From Clostridia bacterium (GTDB lineage: Bacteria > Bacillota > Clostridia > Lachnospirales > Anaerotignaceae), in the NCBI GenBank assembly GCA_910575055.1, contig CAJTDC010000013.1, positions 20,284-84,283 of the forward strand: a stretch of DNA of 64,000 bases. The letters are read 5' to 3'. The notes under the pieces were generated by a model that searched no databases, had not been told where the DNA came from, and saw only the letters and a list, made by a program, of their open reading frames with translations. The position numbers and the translations under genes were made by a program. Positions 15,120 through 22,477 of the stretch are shown in pieces (the first letter of the stretch is position 1; every line of letters begins with the position of its first letter).

Positions 15120-15365
15120 ATGTGTGGATGTAATGGATGTAATAACTGTGGTTGTGGAGGTTGCGGCTGTGGCTGCGATTGTGGAGGCTGCTGTGGCAGT
15201 GCTTATTTAGACGCTTGGTATGATTATTGGAACAGCCAAAGCTGTGGCTGCAACAATAATAACAATAGCTGCGGTTGTAACAACAATAACAGCTGTGGTT
15301 GCAACAACAATAACAATAATAGCTGCGGCTGCAACAACAACAACAATAGTTGCGGTTGTAACTAA
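15120..15365 (+). CDS. Cys/Gly/Asn-rich repeat peptide
   Basis: 81 residues with an extreme composition. The N-terminal 26 residues are nearly all Cys, Gly and Asn; a short aromatic hinge (AYLDAWYDYWNSQ, about 27-39) follows; then five repeats of the form SCGC-N4/6 to the end. Repeats are encoded by varied codons, so this is selected protein repetition and not slippage. Ribosome site AAAGGGGA precedes ATG, and a terminator follows nine bases after the stop, so the gene looks intact and expressed. No signal peptide or family recognised. Possibilities: metal-binding or disulfide-linked structural (coat-like) protein, or a precursor of a modified peptide. Confidence 0.7.
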   Translation: MCGCNGCNNCGCGGCGCGCDCGGCCGSAYLDAWYDYWNSQSCGCNNNNNSCGCNNNNSCGCNNNNNNSCGCNNNNNSCGCN

Positions 15366-15373
15366 ACACAAAA

Positions 15374-15402
15374 AAGAAGGTAGTCGAAAGACTACCTTCT
15401 TT
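15374..15402. terminator. Strong bidirectional terminator after the Cys-rich gene
   Basis: Perfect 12-bp stem AAGAAGGTAGTC / GACTACCTTCTT with GAAA tetraloop. It could also serve the leftward permease gene. Confidence 0.85.
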
Positions 15403-15505
15403 ACATTTATATCAATAATGACAATGGTTGTATAAGGCAAAATTAAGCCGTATAAACAAAATAAAATAAAAATGATGTTTTTTACATTATGCTATATAAT
15501 ATGCG

Positions 15506-16300
15506 TTATAATGCGAAAAAAATCCTATTATAGCACCTAATTTTACTGTTAGTAAAGTTATTTGACTGAAAAAGTATCTGTATGAGAACACATATAAATA
15601 TTTGTGAACCATATACAATCAGATAACCTAAACCTGACTGTGCAACTAAAAATTCACCTACTATTACACCTACAAAGGAAAGCCCAACATTGATTTTTAA
15701 AGCACTAATAATTGTAGGAATGCTAGCAGGTAATATTACTTTTGTTAAAACTTGTTTTTTTGTTCCTCCGAATGTTTGTATTAGTTTTATTTTATCACTA
15801 TCTATATGCAGAAAACCATTTAATACAGTCATAATTGTTACTACAATAGAAGTCATAAGTGCTGTCGCTATAATAGATGTCATATTGTTGCCAAGCCATA
15901 CTATGATAATAGGAGCAAGTGCTGTTTTAGGCAGAGAATTTAATACAACAAGATAAGGCTCTGTAACATCAGATATAAAATTGTTCCACCAAAGAAGTAT
16001 AGCGATAAGTGTGCCAAATATCGTACCTAGTACAAAACCAACAACTGTTTCATATAATGTAATTCCTATATGTTTCCAAAGTATGCCCGTTTTTGCCATA
16101 TCTGCTATTGCAGAAATCATTCTACTAGGTTGACTGAATAAAAATGGGTCAATCCAATTACATTGTGCAGCTATTTCCCATATGGCAAAAAAAGCAATCA
16201 GTAAAAATATTTGTGTACTACATACAAGAACTTTTCTCTTTTTTACCTTTTTTAAATATTGTAATTGCTGAGCAGATATAGTATTTTTTTTATGATACAT
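15506..16300 (-). CDS. ABC transporter permease (SsuC/ThiX-like), C-terminus abnormal
   Basis: 264 residues with about five or six membrane helices and the permease loop ...VSDVTEP-YLVVLNSLPKTALAPIIIVWLG-like EAA region (visible as LVVLNSLPKTALAPIIIVWLGNNMTSIIATA). It belongs to the nitrate/sulfonate/taurine/thiamine-precursor permease family. Up to LVAQSGLGYLIVYGSQIF (about residue 232) it fits. After that, the expected last hydrophobic helix is replaced by a polar tail rich in Asn, Ser and Arg (ILFQSNNFTNSKIRCYNR), which suggests a frameshift or decay. The start overlaps the ATPase stop by 11 bp. No solute-binding protein gene is nearby, although this family normally has one. Confidence 0.7.
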   Translation of the reverse strand: MYHKKNTISAQQLQYLKKVKKRKVLVCSTQIFLLIAFFAIWEIAAQCNWIDPFLFSQPSRMISAIADMAKTGILWKHIGITLYETVVGFVLGTIFGTLIAILLWWNNFISDVTEPYLVVLNSLPKTALAPIIIVWLGNNMTSIIATALMTSIVVTIMTVLNGFLHIDSDKIKLIQTFGGTKKQVLTKVILPASIPTIISALKINVGLSFVGVIVGEFLVAQSGLGYLIVYGSQIFICVLIQILFQSNNFTNSKIRCYNRIFFAL

Positions 16301-17042
16301 GAACGTCCAACTCCTTCCAAATTTGATTGAAATAGTCTTTGAATTCTGGTGCTTCTCTTGCTCTCATAGGAGTCCTTTCGTCTATGCTTAAATTGATATT
16401 GTGTATAGATTTTAATGTGGCAGGGCGGTGAGAAAGTACAATAACTCTATCAGAAAGACTAATTGCTTCTGAAATATCATGAGAAACAAGTATAGCTGTT
16501 TTTTTCTCTTTTCTAATAATCGTGCCAATTTCATCAGAAACATAAAGTCTTGTCTGATAATCTAATGCAGAAAATGGTTCATCAAGTAGCAATACGTCAG
16601 GCTGAACAGCTAATGTACGTATCAAAGCAGCTCTTTGCCTCATACCACCAGAAAGTTGGTAAGGCATATGACTTTTGAAATCACCAAGACCATAAAGTTC
16701 TAAAAGCTCATCTACTCTTTGTATGTTTTCAGACGTTAATTTGTTTTGAATTTCAAGCCCTAGACAGGCATTACTACGTATATTACGCCATTCTAATAAA
16801 TAATCTTTTTGAAGCATATAACCAATATTTGTTTTAGAATGAATGTGGAATGAACCACTAGAAGGCTTTATTAGTCCAGCTAACATAGATAATATAGAAG
16901 ATTTTCCGCAGCCACTTGGCCCAACAATACAAACAAATTCTCCTTGCTCTACAGAAAAGCTTAAATCAGAAACGGCATTTGTTTCACCAGATATGCTATG
17001 ATAGCTAATTGTTATATTTTTTAATTCTACCATAGAAGACAT
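16290..17042 (-). CDS. ABC transporter ATP-binding protein (SsuB/TauB/ThiZ-like)
   Basis: 250 residues, cytosolic ATPase partner of the overlapping permease. Walker A GPSGCGKSS (about residues 41-49), Q-loop MLQKDYLLEWRN, signature LSGGMRQRAALIRTLA, Walker B VLLLDEPFSALD, and switch histidine LVSHDISEA are all intact. The subfamily usually imports sulfonates, nitrate or thiamine precursors; the substrate cannot be named. Ribosome site AAAGGAGGT about 8 bp before its ATG on the minus strand. It leads a two-gene operon with the permease. Confidence 0.9.
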   Translation of the reverse strand: MSSMVELKNITISYHSISGETNAVSDLSFSVEQGEFVCIVGPSGCGKSSILSMLAGLIKPSSGSFHIHSKTNIGYMLQKDYLLEWRNIRSNACLGLEIQNKLTSENIQRVDELLELYGLGDFKSHMPYQLSGGMRQRAALIRTLAVQPDVLLLDEPFSALDYQTRLYVSDEIGTIIRKEKKTAILVSHDISEAISLSDRVIVLSHRPATLKSIHNINLSIDERTPMRAREAPEFKDYFNQIWKELDVHVS

Positions 17043-17115
17043 AGTGAATACCTCCTTTTTTCGTTTAATCTATTATATTGAACAAAAGGACAAAAGGTGC
17101 TTTTCTTATATAAAA

Positions 17116-17143
17116 AAATCATGCTACAAAAGTAACATGATTT
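17116..17143 (-). terminator. Terminator of the cupin gene
   Basis: AAATCATG / CATGATTT plus inner TAC/GTA, AAAA loop, with a T-run on the minus strand. Confidence 0.75.
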
Positions 17144-17152
17144 AATGTAATA

Positions 17153-17503
17153 TTATTTTACTTCTTCGTTTATTACAAGTGCCATAATTTCTAATTCTTG
17201 GTTTGTGTTATTTTCTAAAGAATGCCATTCCCCTACATTAATAACACAAACATCTCCCGCTTTTACAACAGTTTTAGATTGGTCGTTGTCAATAAAAACG
17301 CCTTCTCCCTTTAATATTAAATAAGGTTCTGTGTCGCCAACGTGCTGATGCCAGCCTATACTGCTGTGGGGACGAAGTATAACACGAGCATACATTTTTC
17401 CGTGTCCCATTAATTCCTCTTTACTCAAAATATGATGTATTTCTGCAGAACCTTTTCCACCACGAAGCCCTTCTACTTCTACAATCGTTTCTTTTCTTAC
17501 CAT
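17153..17503 (-). CDS. Single-domain cupin protein
   Basis: 116-residue small beta-barrel. Cupin motif 1 is G-W-H-Q-H-x4-E-x6-G (IGWHQHVGDTEPYLILKGEG, about residues 50-69) with the metal ligands H, H, E; motif 2 is AGDVCVINVGEWHSLEN with the last histidine. Such proteins bind a divalent metal and may act as isomerases, dioxygenases or sugar/ligand sensors. Ribosome site AAGAGGG. It is a single-gene unit with its own terminator. Family certain, activity unknown. Confidence 0.8.
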   Translation of the reverse strand: MVRKETIVEVEGLRGGKGSAEIHHILSKEELMGHGKMYARVILRPHSSIGWHQHVGDTEPYLILKGEGVFIDNDQSKTVVKAGDVCVINVGEWHSLENNTNQELEIMALVINEEVK

Positions 17504-17588
17504 AAATACAATCCCTCTTTTCTATGTAATATATTAATAAAATTATTTTTATTATACAATATTGTAGTATTTTTATCAATATCATTGT

Positions 17589-18491
17589 TTATGATAAACC
17601 AGATAAATCAAATATAGGAGTGTAATTAGAAGTCGCAGAATGTTTATTTTGCATAAAACCGTTTTTTAAACCTATTTCAAAAAAATAGTTTACTACTTTT
17701 TGATATTCTAGCGTAGTAAGTTTCCGTGAAATTTCTTTATATTGTAATGCTTTATGCATAGGAGTATATTGATTTAATAAAGAAATATAAGTATCTTGTC
17801 CTATATTTTGTTTTATCCATTTTAATATGTCAAAACTATCTTTGTAGCAATTAGGCAATACTAAGTGACGTATGATAATTCCTTTTTGCAATATACCATT
17901 TGTATCAAATATCATATTAGGCTGTTGTCTTTTCATTTCTAGTATTGCTTTTTTGGCATAATCAGCATAGTTATGTGCAAGGGAATAACGCTTGCTAAAG
18001 TCTGGAGAAATATATTTAAAATCAGGCAAGTAAATATCAATAATTCCTTCTAACAATTTTAGACTTTCTACTTTTTCATAAGCATTAGTATTATATACAA
18101 TAGGAATAGAAAGACCTCTTTGTTTTGCCAATAACAATGCCTGTTTTATTTGAGGTATAAAATGAGTAGGAGAAACTAAATTGATGTTATGTACTCCTTT
18201 TTTTTGTTGTGATAAAAAAATATTTGATAAATGTTCTATTGTAATTTCTTTTCCAAATGCTTGTTCACTGATAGTATAATTTTGACAAAAAACACAGTTT
18301 AAATTACAATGAGAAAAAAATATGGTACCAGAGCCTTTACTGCCGCTAATAGGGGGTTCTTCCCAATGGTGTATAGAAGCTAAAGCACACTTTGGTAAAA
18401 AGCCTGCATTACAATATCCTTTTTCTCCTTCATATCGATTTGCACCACAATTTCTGGGGCAAATCGTACAATGTTTCATAGTATTGTTCAT
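17589..18491 (-). CDS. Radical SAM protein (PflA-like, COG1313 type)
   Basis: 300 residues. The N-terminus has CTICPRNCGANRYEGEKGYCNAG, an extra Cys-rich segment typical of this uncharacterised group, and then the radical SAM motif C-x3-C-x2-C in FSHCNLNCVFCQNYTIS (about residues 60-75). GVHNINLVSPTHFIPQI and IDIYLPDFKY are also typical. The enzyme should bind a 4Fe-4S cluster and cleave S-adenosylmethionine; its substrate is unknown. Pyruvate-formate-lyase activating enzymes are the nearest well-known relatives. Ribosome site AAAGGAATG. It has no obvious partner: cupin downstream, zinc-ribbon protein divergent. Confidence 0.8.
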   Translation of the reverse strand: MNNTMKHCTICPRNCGANRYEGEKGYCNAGFLPKCALASIHHWEEPPISGSKGSGTIFFSHCNLNCVFCQNYTISEQAFGKEITIEHLSNIFLSQQKKGVHNINLVSPTHFIPQIKQALLLAKQRGLSIPIVYNTNAYEKVESLKLLEGIIDIYLPDFKYISPDFSKRYSLAHNYADYAKKAILEMKRQQPNMIFDTNGILQKGIIIRHLVLPNCYKDSFDILKWIKQNIGQDTYISLLNQYTPMHKALQYKEISRKLTTLEYQKVVNYFFEIGLKNGFMQNKHSATSNYTPIFDLSGLS

Positions 18492-18634
18492 AATATCATT
18501 CCTTTTGTGATTGCTATGTTTATTTTAACAGATGTACCAATGTTTTAATAGTGCAAAAGTAAAAAAGCTATGTTACACTACAATAAAACAAATAGTAATA
18601 AAATAAACAACAAACAGATAAGGGGGACTGAGTA

Positions 18635-18862
18635 ATGAGAATGTATGAAACTGTAACAAAAAATAGTGAAAAAGTGGAAAAAGTCCTTTGTAATTGTTGT
18701 GGAAAAGAAATTAAAAAAGAACAAGGTTATTTTTCTGACCATTTGCATATAGAAAAACAATGGGGATATTTTTCACAAAAAGATGGTAGAAAAGATGATT
18801 TTGATATATGTGAAAGTTGTTACGATAAATTTGTAAATAGTTTTGTTTTGCCTATATCATGA
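18635..18862 (+). CDS. Small zinc-ribbon-like protein
   Basis: 75 residues with two CxxC pairs, CNCCGKEI (about 19-26) and CESCYDKF (about 57-64), expected to bind one zinc. The middle part is aromatic (YFSDHLHIEKQWGYFSQKDGR). Ribosome site AAGGGGGA before ATG 18635; terminator 10 bases after the stop. Similar short double-CxxC proteins are widespread in clostridia without assigned function. Real gene likely. Confidence 0.65.
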   Translation: MRMYETVTKNSEKVEKVLCNCCGKEIKKEQGYFSDHLHIEKQWGYFSQKDGRKDDFDICESCYDKFVNSFVLPIS

Positions 18863-18871
18863 AAAATAAAA

Positions 18872-18897
18872 AAACAGTGGTAATTTTGCCACTGTTT
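18872..18897. terminator. Bidirectional terminator between convergent genes
   Basis: AAACAGTGG / CCACTGTTT stem, 8-nt loop, A-run before and T-rich after; it serves the zinc-ribbon gene and comM. Confidence 0.8.
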
Positions 18898-18907
18898 ATT
18901 TTTTAGG

Positions 18908-20443
18908 CTACATTTTATATTTTCTGTCCAAACTACGATATTGTATTACTTCTGCAATATGTTTTGTATTGATGTCTTTACAGCCTTCTAAATCAGCAAC
19001 AGTACGAGCAACTTTTAATATTTTGTGGTATGCTCTAGCACTAAAATTCATACGGTCAAATGCAGCTTGTAATAGTGTTTTTTCTTTTTGACCCAATGGA
19101 CAATAGTGTTCAATTTGTGCTGCACTAAGTTGAGAATTAAAAAAGAATTTTTCATTTTTGTATCTTTCTAATTGTATTTGTTGCGATTGTAATACTCTTT
19201 GTTTTATTTGTGTAGAACTTTCTCCGTGAGAGTTTTGCTCTAATGATTGATAAGAAAGTGCAGGTAGTTCTACCATTAAATCAATGCGATCAAGAAGTGG
19301 ACCGCTGATTTTATTGTGATATTTTGTAATTTCATTTAAAGAACAGTGACAGCGATTACTGTCGCCTAAATAACCACAAGGACAAGGGTTCATAGCAGCA
19401 ATTAACATAAAATTAGAAGGATAAGTCAATGTTCCGCTAACACGAGCAATTGTTACTTTAGCATCTTCTAAAGGCTGACGCATAATTTCTAAAGCACCTC
19501 TCTGAAATTCAGGTAATTCGTCTAAAAATAACACACCATTATGTGCTAGTGATATTTCTCCCGGACGTGGTATTCTTCCACCTCCTGTTAATGCAGAGGG
19601 AGAAATTGTGTGATGAGGAGAACGGAAAGGTCTTTGACGAATTAAAGTGTTTTGAGAAGGTAGTAATCCAGCTACACTATATATTTTTGTAATTTCAATA
19701 CTTTCTTCAAAAGTTAAGTCAGGTAATATGGTAGAAAGTCTTTTAGCAAGCATTGTTTTACCAGTTCCGGGAGGGCCTATTAATAATGCGTTATGCATAC
19801 CACTAGCAGCAATTTCTAATGCCCTTTTGGCATTTTCTTGTCCTTTTACATCAGAAAAGTCTAAAAAAGTGTTTTGTTCTATATCTTTTGAAAAAAGAGA
19901 ATGAAAATCAACAATAAAAGGAGAAATTTGTTTCTTTTTCTGTAAAAAGGCAATAACATCGTTTAAATTTGTAATAGGATATACTTCTATTCCTTTCACA
20001 AGAGCAGCTTCTTCTGCATTTTCAATGGGAACAATACAACGAGAAATTCCTTTTTCTTTTGCGTGATGCACCATAGACAGTACACCTTTTACAGGACGCA
20101 CAGAACCATCTAAAGATAGCTCTCCTAATACTAATGTATTTTCAGTAGCAGAAGGAGAAAATAGTTCCATACAACATAAAACACCTATAGCAATAGGTAA
20201 ATCGAAAGCAGCTCCTTCTTTTTTCATATGAGCAGGTGCTAAATTGACTGTAATTCTTTTTACAGGAAATATAAAACCAGAATTTTTAATAGCGGTTCTG
20301 ACACGTTCACGAGCTTCTTTTACAGCAGAGTCAGGCAGTCCCACTAAGTCAAAAGCAGGCAAACCACTGCTCAAATCTACTTCTACATCTATAAGATACC
20401 CATCAATACCCAATATTCCACTACTAATTATTTTTGAAAGCAT
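18908..20443 (-). CDS. comM: YifB/ComM-family AAA ATPase (Mg-chelatase-like)
   Basis: 511 residues. ComM is a hexameric helicase that promotes branch migration during natural transformation; family members occur widely. N-terminal S5-like ChlI domain (SSGILGIDGYLIDVEVDLSSGLPAFDLVGLPDSAVKEARERV), central AAA+ domain with Walker A GPPGTGKTMLAKRL (about residue 213) and GVLFLDELPEF, and a C-terminal Mg_chelatase_C segment (YHKILKVARTVADLEG). ATG 20443 is preferred to the ATG two codons earlier because it stands 7 bp from GGGAGG, whereas the first lies only one base away. The order comM, dprA, topA is the usual one in Clostridia, though a lipoprotein gene lies between the first two. Confidence 0.9.
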   Translation of the reverse strand: MLSKIISSGILGIDGYLIDVEVDLSSGLPAFDLVGLPDSAVKEARERVRTAIKNSGFIFPVKRITVNLAPAHMKKEGAAFDLPIAIGVLCCMELFSPSATENTLVLGELSLDGSVRPVKGVLSMVHHAKEKGISRCIVPIENAEEAALVKGIEVYPITNLNDVIAFLQKKKQISPFIVDFHSLFSKDIEQNTFLDFSDVKGQENAKRALEIAASGMHNALLIGPPGTGKTMLAKRLSTILPDLTFEESIEITKIYSVAGLLPSQNTLIRQRPFRSPHHTISPSALTGGGRIPRPGEISLAHNGVLFLDELPEFQRGALEIMRQPLEDAKVTIARVSGTLTYPSNFMLIAAMNPCPCGYLGDSNRCHCSLNEITKYHNKISGPLLDRIDLMVELPALSYQSLEQNSHGESSTQIKQRVLQSQQIQLERYKNEKFFFNSQLSAAQIEHYCPLGQKEKTLLQAAFDRMNFSARAYHKILKVARTVADLEGCKDINTKHIAEVIQYRSLDRKYKM

Positions 20444-20593
20444 TTTCATTCCTCCCTTTTCAAACAGTATTATACTATTTTTTTCATAATAACAGCAATT
20501 TTATGATTTTTCAACAAAAACAAAACATATCTATGGTGATTTTTGATAGGATATGTTATGATAATGAAAATAGGGAGATGTGGGAGGAAACAT

Positions 20594-21205
20594 ATGAAAA
20601 AGAGAATAAATATGTTATTTTGTATTATGTTACTTTTTTTAATAGAAGGGTGTGCAAAAGAGGAAACAGAACCTGTAGAACAGCAGCAACAGATGCAACA
20701 ACAGTCAGCAGAAGATGATAGTGTTATTCCTTCTGTTTTTAAACAAGAAAAAATATTTGGAACTTATGATGTATATGAAGATTGGGTATTTTTGGAAAAT
20801 TATTCTGATGATGAAAGTGCTTTTTATACCAAAAAAGGAGAAGAAATTACAAATAAAACAACAAATATTTCTGTAGAATATCGTCAAAATCAATATAAGA
20901 AAGAAGAATATAATATATTAATTTCTGCGATATTATATCAATTAAAATTGGAATTAAAACAAGAACTGTATCATAATTTAGTAACAGAAGAATATACTTC
21001 TAAAAATGGATATACTGTATTTTGTATTGAAGTAAATGATGAACAAAATGACCCACCTGTAAAAACAATACAACGTTATATTATAGGAGAAAAAGCTCAT
21101 ATTGTAGTACAAACAACAGATTTTGGAGAAAAAGGAACAGAAAATGTAGAAGAAGTTGCTAAAAATATTGTGGAAAGTTTTGTATGGAGAGAAATTGCGA
21201 TATAA
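20594..21205 (+). CDS. Putative lipoprotein, function unknown
   Basis: 203 residues from ATG 20594 (ribosome site GGGAGGAAA). Signal peptide KKRINMLFCIMLLFLIEGC with a lipobox-like LIEGC, cysteine at about residue 21, so probably a surface lipoprotein; the Glu at -2 is unusual. After the cysteine comes a Glu/Gln-rich linker, then a folded domain with alternating strands and a helix (YNILISAILYQLKLELKQELYHNLVTEEY), similar in outline to small 'DcrB/PsbP-like' surface proteins, though I cannot confirm that. Single gene with its own terminator. Confidence 0.65.
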   Translation: MKKRINMLFCIMLLFLIEGCAKEETEPVEQQQQMQQQSAEDDSVIPSVFKQEKIFGTYDVYEDWVFLENYSDDESAFYTKKGEEITNKTTNISVEYRQNQYKKEEYNILISAILYQLKLELKQELYHNLVTEEYTSKNGYTVFCIEVNDEQNDPPVKTIQRYIIGEKAHIVVQTTDFGEKGTENVEEVAKNIVESFVWREIAI

Positions 21206-21230
21206 GGCAAAAGCTATATTTTGAGGATTT

Positions 21231-21257
21231 AGGACTGTGAAAAAACAGTCCTTTTTT
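21231..21257 (+). terminator. Terminator of the lipoprotein gene
   Basis: AGGACTGT / ACAGTCCT stem, loop GAAAAA, then six T. Confidence 0.85.
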
Positions 21258-21373
21258 CATACAAAATATAATTTTCAAAAAATTTATATTGAATTTATTT
21301 CAAAAAGGTTTTATGATAGGATAGATTTCGGATTTTATTTATGACGCTATATTTTGGAGAGGAGGCGAAACAT

Positions 21374-22465
21374 ATGGAAGAATATTATATGATGTGGCTT
21401 TCTCGTATACCCTCTATTGGTGTTCATAAAGCAATGCTGTTGTTAGATTATTTTGGCACAGCAGAGAATATTTGGAAAGCTTCTTTTCGTGATTTGAAAG
21501 AGGTAAAGGGAATGGGCACTATTTATTGCCAAAAAATAAAAGAAGCAAAAAAGGAAGAACAACTAGACAAATGGATAGAAGAATTAGAGGAAAAAGAAAT
21601 TCGCTTTATTTCTATTAAAAATGAACAATATCCTTATTTATTAAAACAAATATATGACCCACCTATTGGCTTTTATATGAAAGGATATCTGCCAGATGAT
21701 AATATTGATAAAGTAAGTATTGTAGGAGCAAGAAGATGTTCCCATTATGGTGCATCTGTAACACATAAATTAGCAAGTGATTTGGCAAAGGCAAATATCA
21801 CTATTGTAAGCGGTATGGCAACAGGTATTGATGGAATAGCACATACAGGAGCATTAGACGGTGGAGGACAAACCATTGCTGTATTAGGAACAGGAGTAGA
21901 TATTTGTTATCCAGCGGAACATAGAGAACTTATGGAGCGTATTATATGCAATGGATGTGTCATATCAGAATATCCACCTCAAACACCAGTTTATCCTCAA
22001 AATTTTCCTAAAAGAAATCGTATTATTAGTGGATTATCTCCTATTACGATTGTGGTAGAAGCAGGTAAAAGAAGTGGAACATTAATTACAGCAGACCAAG
22101 CACTCAATAATGGCAGAGAAGTTTTTGTAGTGCCAGGAAATGTAACAAGTGCTTTAAGTGAAGGTACAAACAATTTAATTAAGCAAGGTTGTCCTATTAT
22201 TACAGAATTTGAAGATGTTTTAATAGCATTAGGTATTGCTTTTTCTGAAAAAGAGAAACAACAGTTTCAACAGCAGATGTCAGAAAGTATGGAAAAAGAA
22301 GAAAAAGAAGTCTATGATTGTATTGGGCAAGAGGCGATTGATGTGGAAACCATAAGCAGAAAACTAAACAGAAATATACAGGAAGTACAATATTCGTTAA
22401 CATTACTAGAAATTATGGGAAAAATACGGAAATTACCTCAATTAGGTTATATTAGAAAATATTGA
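21374..22465 (+). CDS. dprA: DNA-processing protein DprA (Smf)
   Basis: 363 residues. Binds incoming single-stranded DNA and loads RecA in transformation; retained in most bacteria. An N-terminal SAM/HhH-like part (YYMMWLSRIPSIGVHKAMLLLDYFG...) precedes the Rossmann-like DprA domain with GARRCSHYG, VSGMATGIDGIAHTGAL and GTGVDICYPAEH, and PKRNRIISGLSP. The C-terminal ~60 residues form the DprA winged helix (EAIDVETISRKLNRNIQEVQYSLTLLEIMGKI). ATG 21374 was chosen for GGAGAGGAGGC at the right distance; an upstream in-frame ATG (21341) lacks one. topA starts 12 bp after the stop. Confidence 0.93.
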   Translation: MEEYYMMWLSRIPSIGVHKAMLLLDYFGTAENIWKASFRDLKEVKGMGTIYCQKIKEAKKEEQLDKWIEELEEKEIRFISIKNEQYPYLLKQIYDPPIGFYMKGYLPDDNIDKVSIVGARRCSHYGASVTHKLASDLAKANITIVSGMATGIDGIAHTGALDGGGQTIAVLGTGVDICYPAEHRELMERIICNGCVISEYPPQTPVYPQNFPKRNRIISGLSPITIVVEAGKRSGTLITADQALNNGREVFVVPGNVTSALSEGTNNLIKQGCPIITEFEDVLIALGIAFSEKEKQQFQQQMSESMEKEEKEVYDCIGQEAIDVETISRKLNRNIQEVQYSLTLLEIMGKIRKLPQLGYIRKY

Positions 22466-22477
22466 GAGGTGTTATTG

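Noticed and set aside
15120..15365. CRISPR-like or simple tandem DNA repeat
   Set aside because: The units are short, differ at the codon level and lie within one frame with its own start and stop; no spacers.
15088..15440. Cys- and Tyr- or Val/Ala-rich open frames overlapping the Cys/Asn repeat gene in other frames and on the other strand
   Set aside because: They are by-products of the repeat; only the plus frame from 15120 has a ribosome site and ends just before the terminator.
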